The translations under genes were made by a program, and so were the position numbers. Shown one piece after another: positions 23,982 through 33,857 of a DNA stretch of 64,000 nucleotides. The notes under the pieces were generated by a model, which saw only the letters and a list, made by a program, of their open reading frames with translations, searched no databases and was not told the DNA's origin. Numbering within the stretch: the stretch's first letter is position 1; every line of letters begins with the position of its first letter. This DNA comes from Pleurotus djamor (Eukaryota > Basidiomycota > Agaricomycetes > Agaricales > Pleurotaceae): contig JAPEVF010000030.1 in the NCBI GenBank assembly GCA_029747585.1, forward strand, positions 47,002 through 111,001, written 5' to 3'.

Positions 23982-23996
23982 ATGTTTGCCTCCTGA
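23982..23996 (+). promoter_or_regulatory. Upstream open reading frame before NPR3
   Basis: ATG TTT GCC TCC TGA, five codons including the stop, 22 bp before the NPR3 start codon. A second upstream ATG at 23999 opens a 21-codon frame that overlaps the NPR3 start out of frame and stops at 24064. If both are in the leader, the NPR3 start would be reached by leaky scanning or reinitiation. Whether they are transcribed is unknown. Confidence 0.35.
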
Positions 23997-24017
23997 TCAT
24001 GCCAGACGCGCCTCCAT

Positions 24018-26519
24018 ATGGCCGAAACTCTGCTAGCTCTGCTCCTGGTCACATCTTCCGCTAAAGGCTCCAGCTTGGTTTTTCGATGGCCGCCATCACC
24101 TTGCTCATCTCCACGCTACAAACGCGCCAAACCGGGATACCTCTCATACCCAAAGCAACTTGACAATCCATGGAGAGCCTCCCACTACATGGAAATACCA
24201 GACGATATCTCTACAACCGAAGAAAGCGACGATGACTACCAATGGAAGAGACCAACAGCCATCAGAGATAGATCAATGTCTTTTACTCATTCGGCTTCGC
24301 ACCCTGCGCCTGGTGGTGGTTCACCTTCGCAAGACCATCTCAGACTGGAAGAACCCGCCGGAAAAGATGAATATGACGATTTACTGGGGTACTCTGCTGA
24401 GTTTCTGGCGGGCTTACTGTGTCCTCAGCGCTCCATGTGCCATCAGAAGTTTGAGTTGTTGGTTGATGACCTAGCGTTCATCGGGCATCCCGTTTGCGCG
24501 GATGATGATGGTGGCTGGCGCTTTAAGCCCGAAAAATCTAGAGGACATAGTAGGGGACGCGAATCAAGAAATGGCATGGTGGATGAAAGGTCTCCCGCGA
24601 GTGCAGACCGGCTTTCCTCTGTGGACAGTGAAGGATCTGGAACGCAAAGTGCCTGGCTACAAACGTTTCACCTCGTACTTGTGCTTGACCTCCCCGACCC
24701 TTCTTCGTCGGCAGCAGGGAACGTGGACAAGTATTTCGACATCATATACGAACAAATAGCCTTCACCCTCGCCGCCGTACTGTTCCAGGAACAGGTCACA
24801 TCCAACTTCGTGGAAGCCGAATGTGATCTTCTCGGTTCCATCAAGGATACATGTCTCGACAAAGGTTGGCAATACTTACATATTCTCCCAGCTCATGACT
24901 TGATACGTGGTTCTCTAGGGGACCCTCTATCAGCTTACGTTTCCAAAGCTCTGGAATCATCGTCGATCGCGCTCGCCATGAAAACGGTTTTTGAGGCCAT
25001 CAAGTCTTCATCCGTGGCTAACATCACGATCCATTATTTACCTATGGAACTTCAGCTTCCTCCCCATCTCGACATCTTGCTTCACAGCGAAGAAGATGAC
25101 GAAATGGAATTCTGGGCACCACCAGAGGATGATGAATCGCGAGGATGGGGCGCAGAAATTGGCTCGGGTTGGAGGCTTCCTAGTTTGACTCCGTGGAAGA
25201 GCATTCTCCTGCTGGATGAACCATTGGATGCGAATACTTATCAAAACCTGCGTGACCCTCGCTTGAGCGAGAACGACAGGACTCTCGCCGAAGGACTGCT
25301 AAAATTCCTCGAAACAGCCAACGTCACACTGTCGTAAGTGCACCATCACCATACGCGCCTATTCAATATACTCAAGTGTGACCTTCTAGTTTGGCTGATA
25401 TGGCCGCTCTCCTCGACTGGGACCTAGAGGCACAGGTCTATCCTACTGTTCGATGGCTAGTGCTACATCGTCGCGCAAAGTTGGTTGACGTTGTCCACCA
25501 AGGTCTCAAGACTATATTCAGCATTGCTCCGAAGTTCAATCAACCGTGAGTTGCTCGACCTTGGCACGTGCGACGGCCATCTCATCTTCACTGTCAGGTT
25601 GTTAGAATTAACAATGGAATTCGCAACGCAGTTTCCAAATCCCTCAATCCCACCGCTCCCCCAAATCCTCGCAACGATATCTAGCTCAGCATCCAAGCAA
25701 AGTGAAAACCATTTCTTTGCCACTGTCGTCAAGACAAAGGATCATATAGACCTTTACCACGATGTGGTTCTATGGATGCTGAAGCGTGACATGCTCATCA
25801 CCCTTCACTTACGAATCCGCGTCGTAGCAACTCGAGAGATCAAAGAACGCGTTAGAATCGCTCGGGATCAACATCTCAAAGACAAAGCTTTGAAACGAGG
25901 TCGCTCCCGTAACAATAGCTTTTACCAAGGGCAAGAAGCTGGATCGGGAGATACAAACGAATTGCACAATAGCATCGCATGGCTATCCCTCTCGCCTAAG
26001 AGTGCACGCAAGTACTCTCGACGAAAGCAGTCTGCTGATTCGCGTCTGAGTCGACTCAGCGAACTGATCATCCCCGAAGATTTCGACGAAGATCTGGATC
26101 CAGACCTGGAAGAAGAAGACGAGGAGGAAGACGAGGAAGATGATGATAGTAAGCACAGCAGCGAGGATGAGGATATCACTGCGACGATGATAAATGACCC
26201 GGGGAGGGCTACGCCTCTCGAGCGACGTTGGTTGGCAGCCATGTCTCTGGGAAAGGATCCACACATTGCCAGAAGATTCGATCAGTATGTCTGCCCCCCC
26301 TAGCAGCTGAGGAATTTACTGAAGACCGCTCTAGGATCAATCCTTATTTCGATGGAAAGAAGAGTGACGACGAGATCCTCTATCGCGCAGATATATCTAG
26401 GAGGCAACTCCGAGAAGTGCTCCATTACTATGAGCCATATGTAAGGCCTTTCGCGTTTTTATGCCTCAATGCCTTACTGATGTGAGAAATAGTTACAGAC
26501 GTTTTTACACCCATCATGA
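24018..26519 (+). CDS. NPR3: Nitrogen permease regulator 3 (GATOR1/SEACIT subunit)
   Basis: Subunit, with Npr2 and Iml1, of the complex that restrains TORC1 when amino acids are scarce; acts at the vacuole. The start MAETLLALLLVTSSAKGSSL followed by VFRWPPSP is the family's N-terminal longin-like strand. Exon 1 ends at 25334. Conserved blocks include FHLVLVLDLPDPSSS, YFDIIYEQIAFTLAAVLFQE, SLTPWKSILLLDEP and, in exon 2, MAALLDWDLEAQVYPTVRWL. A later exon has LILHLRI-like HLRIRVVATREIKERVR and a long acidic tract (about 26085-26175). The C-terminal block INPYFDGKKSDDEILYRADI, RRQLREVLHYYEPY is spliced to LQTFLHPS and stops at 26517-26519. About 750 residues. The stop is only 33 bp from the stop of the convergent phosphatase, so the 3' UTRs must overlap. 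Confidence 0.9.
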
Positions 26520-26552
26520 AATGTATATTGTGGTGCTCATACCGTCAGTATA

Positions 26553-28203
26553 CTACGGACCCATGCAAGTGTTGAAGATATCCGGTGGGACTTGTGATGA
26601 CAGCAAGTTCACGAAATCATCAAAGGGGATCCAGGCCATACCATCGACAGGCGTTCCTTCGTGCATTACCCTGACGAAATTGCCCTTTCTCCGAGTACTC
26701 CATACCTGATCAATTCCTTTGGTCAGTGTGATATAATGCCAGTAATGACTGAGCCAATACCTCCATCACAATCTCAGACCCCAGAGCAGGCCATCTTAAC
26801 GGACCCCGTTTTCCCAGTCCAAGGCCTGACGCCAAACGAATCATGGTGCCATCGTGGCCAACGAAGAACACCAGCTTATGCTTTTCTTGACCAGATTTGA
26901 AGCTCTGGAAGTTCATTAGGAGCTCTTGAAAGAAGACCCCGAAGGTGAGCTGATTGTACGTGGTTGAATTTACAGCTGTATTCCAGATATAACTGCGAAG
27001 CCATCAAAATTAGAATGCAAAAGTCATGATCGGTCTCACTTGTACTCGAAGTCGCCCAGAGAGAACACCTTTCTGGCGTCGACGTCCGATACGCATGCCC
27101 CAGTGGAATTACAGGGAAGCGGATGGCCGGCGCATGTTCGGGAGGTGAAAGTATCGAAGAAATGGTCATCTATGAACTGGCGGTTAGTTTCCTTGGTTAT
27201 GAATGAACGACGGGCAACGTACACCAAAAGGACCAGTCCGACAGGCCAGCTGTACCGAGAATGGCGTCCAGAGTGTTCTGAAGGGGCTGGTTTGTGTGGA
27301 TGTGATCATTCCACGCAGGCACTGACTGGTATGCTGAGCGAATACGATCAGCCTTAGGGCATGAGTAACGGGGAGGTATAGAATCGATCTCAAGGTCGTG
27401 TGAGCACAAGAGATATTGGACATCAACGCAAACGCCTACTGGGCTAGGTTGGATGCTCAGCGGAAAAGGTTTCCTCGCTGTTGTTGGATCCATTCCGAAA
27501 AGAAGTCCGCTAGCAACATGCTGGGTCCTGGGCTCTGAAGAAGTGCGGAACAGGATTTCCCTTTGGTTTACACCCGTCAAGAAACGAAGCTTGCTGTGGT
27601 AAACGCTCCAGAAGTCCTGAACAATTAATAGGGTTAGCATGAGAAGTATTTGGTCAGACGACCAATGCTTTATTTACACGACCATGATGGATCGCGTCCT
27701 CGAGCCCAGCTCTAGTGAGCTGGCCTTGGTCGCACGTCCCATTCCAAAATTTACTGGCAAAAGGGTGCCAGGGAACCCCTACGGTTTGACGATCAACCTG
27801 CCCTCCCCCTGAAGGGGCCAAAACTTGATGGAAGTCGGTGCAATCCCATCCACTCGGTGGATTGCGCTCATTTTCTTTCGGGTATAGGTTATCTGGTGTT
27901 CGCTGTTGTTTTGGGTCATCAAAATGCTGACGTNCGAAGAGAAGTAGTCACCTTATGATGTCGTATGACCACGTTCACAAACTCCAGCTTGGCTCCGGGG
28001 TCGTCCGCAGGAACGGCGTAATGTGCTGCGTTGACATGAGGGGCNTTGCAGTAATTGTACGTGTTCCAGGGTAGCTCGGAAGGTGTCGTCGAGGAATCAT
28101 ACACTCCAGTTGCGTCCGACAAGANGCCACCATGGACCAGAGATATCGAAGGGTTCAGGACCGCCAGAAGTTGCCAGTNGACGTGGAATTTGCGGTGAGC
28201 CAT
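26553..28203 (-). CDS. Histidine acid phosphatase (histidine phosphatase superfamily, clade 2)
   Basis: Secreted or vacuolar acid phosphatase of the phytase-related family. Exon 1 has TGVYDSSTTPSELPWNTYNY and ends NVVIRHHK; the next exon begins RTPDNLYPKENE. The catalytic RHxxRxP motif (here RHHKRTP) is therefore assembled across an intron. Later blocks are GWDCTDFHQVLAPSGGGQVD, GLEDAIHHGRDFWSVYHSKL, REILFRTSSEPRTQHVASGL, LVFFVGHDGTMIRLASGLGL (the HD proton-donor motif) and WIPFDDFVNLLSSQVPPD, ending FNTCMGP with TAG read at 26555-26553. About seven introns. The start at 28203 is uncertain: MAHRKFHV is a poor signal peptide start, and an in-frame ATG at 28287 or another leader exon is possible. 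Three Ns fall in exon 1. With PHO84 at the window start, this gives two phosphate-acquisition genes. Confidence 0.83.
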
Positions 28204-28507
28204 GTCAAGTAGCGTGGTCTGGTCTCGTAGCCAAAGTATTAATGGGCTTAATATACGCATCGCCTGCGAAAAAGTAGCCAACTTCAAGAAACGTAACGTA
28301 GAAGTTCTGTGGTCACCACATGGGCCGACGCACGTTGGTAGTAGGGAAGCAAGTTATGCTCGCTATGACAGCGCTTCTCAAGCCACGAAATGGAGTGAAC
28401 ATAAAAAGAAGTGCATGACAAGGCGTGCTATGTGAAGTACATTGAATCGAGGGCATTAGTTGAATAGAAATAGAGGGCGTTACAAATCGTGTTTAGGTTT
28501 CATGAAA
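28204..28507. promoter_or_regulatory. Promoter region of acid phosphatase and 3' end of MFS gene
   Basis: A 304-bp spacer between two minus-strand genes. GCACGTT at 28330-28336 lies about 127 bp upstream of the proposed phosphatase start and resembles a weak Pho4-type site, as also seen before PHO84. Part may instead be coding if the phosphatase starts at 28287. Confidence 0.25.
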
Positions 28508-30876
28508 TTAAGAATGCTCTACTTCCTGCTTCAAATCCGGATCACTCATTCGGTCTCCGTTGGCGCCATGCTCGTTGAGTACCTTCTGAGCATTTACATT
28601 GTCTCCGAAGACGGTTGCCATCTCTTCCAGAGATTTACCTAGACCAACGGGTTAGTATGATTGAACCAGGATACGAGGGGGTGCCATACCTTTGGTTTCA
28701 GGGAAGAACAGGGTGATGACCGCAAAGTCAACAGTGTTCAGGCAGACAAAGAGAAGGTAGAACTTCCAACCCGAGTCGGCCATACCAAGCGGCGAAACTT
28801 GTGAGATGAGGACGTTAAAGGCCCAGTTGGCACATGTGGCGACACTTGTTCCAATGGATCGAGTNCTCGTGGGGAACACCTTTGGGCCAGATAAACCGAA
28901 GTCANAGATAATACCAGAGATAAAGACGCACTTCAGAGGCCAGTACCCANCTGATGGGGCCAAAACTGACGGAGAAGAATATACTGGTGAGGAAAATCAT
29001 CGCAATTCCAGCCCTAATCCATNCAATTTGAGTTGAAAATAGCCGGTGNNTTATAAAGAGAGAGACGTCACCTTTGAGCAGCTTGGTTAACGGGTACAGT
29101 CCCAGCCAGCTCCTCCGGAGGTGGAGGGAATGACGCGACGATAGCGGCGAGGATAGAGAATGTTACAACGAAGCTTGCGGCACCAAACATCAGAGGTTTC
29201 TTGCGACCAACGCGATCGACGAGGAGGGTAATGAAGCTAGATCATGGATTGAGCGCTTGGATGGTTTGGGGAACAAGGAGGAAGACGCACAAGAAGTTGG
29301 CTATGGGACCAACAGCACCGTAGATACCTTGAACAAGCAAAGCTCTACCACCAGTGATTCCAAGACCAGCGTACATTTGTGGGCCGAAATAGTTGATAAC
29401 TAGGCATGTATGAGCGCAATTGACGAAGACGCAGGGGGGCTTGGCCTACCGTTAATCCCAGAGAATTGGCCAAATACCTGGACACCAACGGCCACAAGCG
29501 TACGACGCAGCATAGCGGGTGTCGCCCACAAGTCGCTAATTTTACGGCTTCTTACGAAGACTTCAGCTTTGATCGTTTCAGACATTTCTTTGAATTCAGC
29601 TTCAGCCTCTTGCTTTTGTAGAGCTGAAGATCCATGNAGCCTGTAAACNACTTTCTTCGCTTCTTCATCGCGTCCTACCTCAAGTAGCCAACGCTGGAGA
29701 GCGAGAAANAGTGCGTCAGATCCACCGTTCNATCANGAAGCATGGTTGANATGCAACTTACGGGACTGTTGGGTAGGAATTGAATACCGATGAGGAGCAA
29801 NAATGCTGGAGCCAACTGAAAGATGAATCCTGTGAATANCCAAATGATCAATGGCTAAAAGCTGGTGACTATACCTGAAGACCTAGTGGAAGCCGCCATG
29901 AAGCATCTGAGTCGATGAATTGACATCCATAGCCAACCTGGATGTGCCAAGTTATTTAGTACGNATACTAGGACGAAATGGTTATGAACGGACCCAATTG
30001 GCAACGATGAATCCGATTCCTATCATCTGCTGNGTAACGCCGACCAAAAACCCNCGGATTTTAGGAGGAGCAACCTCAGTCTGAATCCACACATCAACAC
30101 ATGCCTGAAAGACCGTGTGGATTCGCTTACGTTGTANAGAGGAACGGTCATAGAGAGGATACTGTTAAGCGAATATTAANNNNTGCNGGGTTTCGGATCA
30201 CGGCCAAAACTCACCCAATCGCGACACCAGCGATAATACGGCCAACCATCAACGTCGCGACATTTGAGGCGCCAGCTTGCATAGCACAACCCCACAGCGC
30301 GAATACAGTTCCAACCTGCCNTTGATGTTCAGTAATCGTGGAGAGCAGGAACGCGTCGGTACTGACTTGTATAGTGAGCTTTCGACCGAGCTTATCATTA
30401 CACCTAAAATGACGGTGTTAATTCCTTGAATACGTGTCCGATACACCCAGTCTTACCACCCAGCTGCAGCAGAACCGAAGAAGCACCCGCCTATAGAACA
30501 TTCATTGGGTGAGTNGTGCGNGGGCCGAGGGCCTTGTACATACCATTGAAGGAGGAGACGACTGCTCCACGGACGCTCTCATCCGTTCCAAATCGATCGA
30601 GATACCTTTCCATCGTAATAACTGAGGCGATGATACCGCTGGNTACCGTAAGGAAGNGATATCTNAGTTGAGGGAGCGGACATACCTATCATATCTGCGT
30701 GATNGCGGGTGAAAGGTATGAGCGTATGTTCTGAACCTGCAATGTCCGNCTCACCCGAAGAGGAATGCGCCTGTNNAGNAAGGATGATCNNGTTAGANNG
30801 TANGACGAGNAAGNCCANCNTCCTTCATACCTATNGACGAAAAGAACGAGACAAANATGTTGTACGCCAGTCCCAT
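28508..30876 (-). CDS. MFS sugar transporter
   Basis: Plasma-membrane hexose or related sugar:H+ symporter with about eleven short introns. A start at 30876 gives MGLAYNIFVSFFSSIGAFLF; a 9-nt micro-exon (30688-30696, ATATGATAG) then completes FGYDSGIIASVITMERYLDR. Later blocks are GTVFALWGCAMQAGASNVAT and MVGRIIAGVAIG, FLVGVTQQMIGIGFIVANWV, PNSPRWLLEVGRDEEAKKV and LRRTLVAVGVQVFGQFSGIN. Next come VINYFGPQMYAGLGI, FFFITLLVDRVGRKKPLMFG and [18 protein letters not shown]. The end is DLKQEVEHS with TAA read at 28510-28508. GRK and PETKG are sugar-porter signatures. The N-terminal part is full of Ns, so the exact start and possibly one upstream exon are uncertain. The fixed order of exons and the signature motifs make the family call safe. 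Confidence 0.83.
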
Positions 30877-31296
30877 CGCGAAAGGACTAGNTGGGGGGTC
30901 AAACACGGGGATAGNGGAGAAATATGTTGGATTGTCTGNCCTTTTGAAGCATGTCAGTNNATTTCGGTTTTACATATCCCGGATAAACTCCGGAGCATTT
31001 GTGAGATTTCATGNGAAGTAACATGGGGGACCAGAGTCGTTCCGNAGGCCGGGCCGGGAAATANGGAGAGATANGNTAGGCTTCTNTNTCTNGTCATACA
31101 TCTTATTTCCCCAAAGCAANGCTTCGATNTGTGGAGGGCATTNCCTGGAGAATCGGGGCAAGATGGCTTGAGCAANANATCGGTATTGAAAGCGCCAAGA
31201 AGATACGCGNTCTATGATGTGCGAACAGCGACGGAATAAAGACTATCCACATCTCCACTGAAGCGTTGTCAGCCGACATCTGGTGTGACATGGACG
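30877..31296. other. Low-quality intergenic stretch
   Basis: About 420 bp with many Ns between the MFS start and the macro-domain stop. A leader exon of the transporter could be hidden here. Open frames reported on either strand are broken by Ns and carry no family signature. Confidence 0.5.
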
Positions 31297-32368
31297 CTAC
31301 GCGGCCTCCCCTTTGTTTGCAGGTGGGAAATACTCCGAGATCAGATTTCTAGATACGAGCATTGGAACATGAAGATGGGGACTTGTCAACGAAAGGGGAA
31401 GTACATACTCATAGACGAGCCTGTCNTTATTACTCCATACGACGAAGATGATGCGATCGAGCTGGGGTCAGACATATGTTTAGCGGTCCGGAACAGAAGT
31501 CAGGCCACATACGCCACTATTGGAGTCACAGAAAGATCGAACTGTCTCGAGAGCGACGTGGGTCGCATCTTCAATTGGATATCCATATATTCCAGTTGAA
31601 ATGGATGGGAAGGCCTAGGTTCCATGAAATCATCCGCTTACCGTAGATATGATGGANTCCTCACAATGTGGTCAAGATTATGTGCGACGGCGAGTTCTAG
31701 GCTCGTCTTGTAACAAGATGTTAATTGAGCGGCTTTGGTTTCAACTTCCGTTGAACTATACACTGGTCCAACAGCATGAACGATGTACTGACTGTAAGGC
31801 GTTAGCTACANGNTTGCTGAAGAAGAGATGCACGTACGAGGGGAGATCGTATCCCTTTGTTAATTTGGCGTCTCCAGTGTCACACCCATTCAACAGGCGA
31901 CCTGGTCGTNCACAATCAACAGGAAATCCAATATTCAGGCAAGCTCGTGACCAACATTCTTGGAGCAACTTCGGCCCAGCTGCAGAATGGATAGCGCCGT
32001 CCACTAATGGTCGTTTGTTCAGTTGAGTCGTGAGACAACGAACACCTTTGCTGATCATTCACCTCCACCGCCGCCTACATGTCTGATGAATGATTTCAGT
32101 GGTTAGACGTGACGACCACACACCAAGCAAGCTTCTATTTGCTGCATTGACGATAGCGTCGACCTCAAGGGTCGTGATATCGCCTTGTCTTTGGATGGGA
32201 GCATTAGTGTTGCATACGCGACTCAGCCAATCACAACCCATCCGCGTACATCAAGGATATCTTGTCCAGATAAGATTCATTGTGGGGATACTTTGGCTCG
32301 GAAGAGACATTGAGTTCTCCAGATTCGTATAGGACTCGAATTGTAGGGATATCTTTCAAGGCGACCAT
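31297..32368 (-). CDS. Macro-domain protein (ADP-ribose/O-acetyl-ADP-ribose hydrolase-like)
   Basis: Single macro domain of the MACROD/YmdB type. The start MVALKDIPTIRVLYESGELN is spliced to LIQGDITTLEVDAIVNAANR, the classic N-terminal strand with the NAAN motif. A 12-nt micro-exon (32063-32074) then supplies the glycines of GGGGVDGAIHSAAG, the catalytic loop. Next are GCDTGDAKLTKGYDLPS, QYIVHAVGPVY, AFPSISTGIYGYPIEDATHV and RIIFVVWSNKD, ending LISEYFPPANKGEAA with TAG read at 31299-31297. About 230 residues, seven or eight exons. Family members remove ADP-ribose from proteins or cleave O-acetyl-ADP-ribose. All ligand-contact motifs are present, so activity is expected. The start codon lies only 65 bp from that of the divergent hydrolase, implying one shared promoter. 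Confidence 0.88.
32063..32074 (-). other. 12-nt micro-exon of the macro-domain gene
   Basis: The twelve bases between an upstream acceptor (ACATGTAG) and a downstream donor (GTGAATG) on the minus strand code the GGG-containing turn. Without it the macro domain lacks its catalytic loop and the frame is kept only by luck. With it the joined sequence reads SLLGGGGVDGAIH. Confidence 0.75.
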
Positions 32369-32433
32369 AGTTCAAGAAAAGCTAAAGAAGAGAAACGCCT
32401 CCGCGCCTACGAGACTCCATACGTACAGCGTCC

Positions 32434-33330
32434 ATGGGCGCTTCCGAACTGCATGTAGAAATGCAACCACCACGCGACGACGAACCCATTCGGTCGTTGG
32501 TTACCCTGCCCAATGGTAGCCAACTCGAATTAGAGCTAGAATCCCCAGGATGCAAGTCCGATAAACTGGCCGTATGTCTCCATCCGTGGTCATGGCTTGG
32601 TGGCTCAATGGACGACCCGTAAGGTCCCTCATTTAAGGCCCTGGTACTCAGTACTTATTCCATACTGGATTGGTGCAGTGTAATCGATACCGCTGCCCTG
32701 GTATTCCACAAGCATGAATATCATATCCTGCGGTATGCTGCCGTCACTTGCTCGTCTTACTCGAACGCTAATTTTTTACGAATCCCAGGTACAACTCTCG
32801 AGGGGTCGGTCGCTCTCGTGGGTGGTCTTCATTGACTGGCTTCAACGAGGGCAAGGACCTCGAATCTGTGGTTCAATGGGCCCTGCAGGAAATACCTGAC
32901 ATCAAGTCGATTGTTATCATGGTGCGCAGGGCTACCTTTGAACGACGCGGTGTTTACCTCTGGAGTTTAGGGATACTCCCATGGATCTCTAATAGCCTCG
33001 CTTCATCCCCTGCTACCACCTCCGCTCAAAGTCTCACACGTCTTGTTGTCTTACCCTCTCGGATCAAGAGGGCTCCTGACGCTCTTCAACTCGAGCACAT
33101 ATGACTCCAAATTCCAGGAACTCACCAGAAATGCCTCGGCCAGCGTGTTATTCATATACGGCGACAAAGACGAATTCACCTCGGAGAGCAGCTACAGCGA
33201 ATGGGTCGAGAAACTTCAACAAGGGGCTAAATCATTGACAGCGACGAAACTTCCTGGAGGAACACACTTTTGGAGAGGGAATGCCAACTTGGATTTGCAA
33301 CGCGCGTTAGATCATTGGCTTACCGGCTAA
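32434..33330 (+). CDS. Alpha/beta hydrolase (YcjY/COG2945-like)
   Basis: Small serine hydrolase of about 230 residues. Exon 1 (from MGASELHVEMQPPRDDEPIR) ends in GSMDDP. The following exons code VIDTAALVFHKHEYHILR and YNSRGVGRSRGWSSLTGFNE, which is the RxNxRGVGxS block of COG2945 hydrolases. The nucleophile elbow GYSHGS (32971-32988) is completed by splicing after IVIM. The acid (GDKDEF) and histidine (GGTHFW) positions follow in order, so the triad is complete. The end is DHWLTG at 33330. No lid or membrane segment is seen, so it is probably cytosolic. The substrate is unknown. It shares a 65-bp divergent promoter region with the macro-domain gene. Confidence 0.83.
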
Positions 33331-33857
33331 CGGTTCGGCGTACCCTGGTCGAATGCGTATGCGATAGCTAGGAGACGAGCATGGTTCACTTGGTTTGTTC
33401 GCAATCCAGAGATGAAATATCTATAAGAATCCATTTACCGTGTATCATACATATACTTGACTAGGCATTAGAAAGGGCGTACGCTGCATTGATTCGAGAG
33501 GGGGTATGTTAGAAACTTCCGCAAACTATATGAAAGGAATGGGAACATGGCCGATAGGATAGTGTAGAGTATGGAGACAAAAGACTTGGGAGAGATACGC
33601 TGCAGTTCGATGGAAAAATGGACAGTAAAGAGCGTTGACGCAAAAACCCTTAGTGTGAGAGAGAATGAAAGATAACGGTCGAAACGAGCGGTTGTGTAAG
33701 GGCTGGCATAGATAGAGATGAAAGTCGATCAGAGCAAATGGCGATTAGGATATTTTAATGTCCAATATATATGAGACATGAAAGGTAAAAGAGGAGTCGG
33801 GGACACTCATATGGTTGAAGCCGATGTCAAATTGACCAGGATCTCTTTGACTCCAAG
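33331..33857. other. Convergent intergenic region
   Basis: 527 bp between two stop codons. AT-rich toward the middle, no coding signature, probably 3' UTRs. Confidence 0.5.

Noticed and set aside
26085..26175. GA-rich run as a microsatellite
   Set aside because: It codes the acidic tract of NPR3 in frame and is not a pure repeat.
30709..31239. 176-codon plus-strand frame in N-rich sequence
   Set aside because: Kept open only by Ns; the minus strand carries transporter exons with clear motifs.
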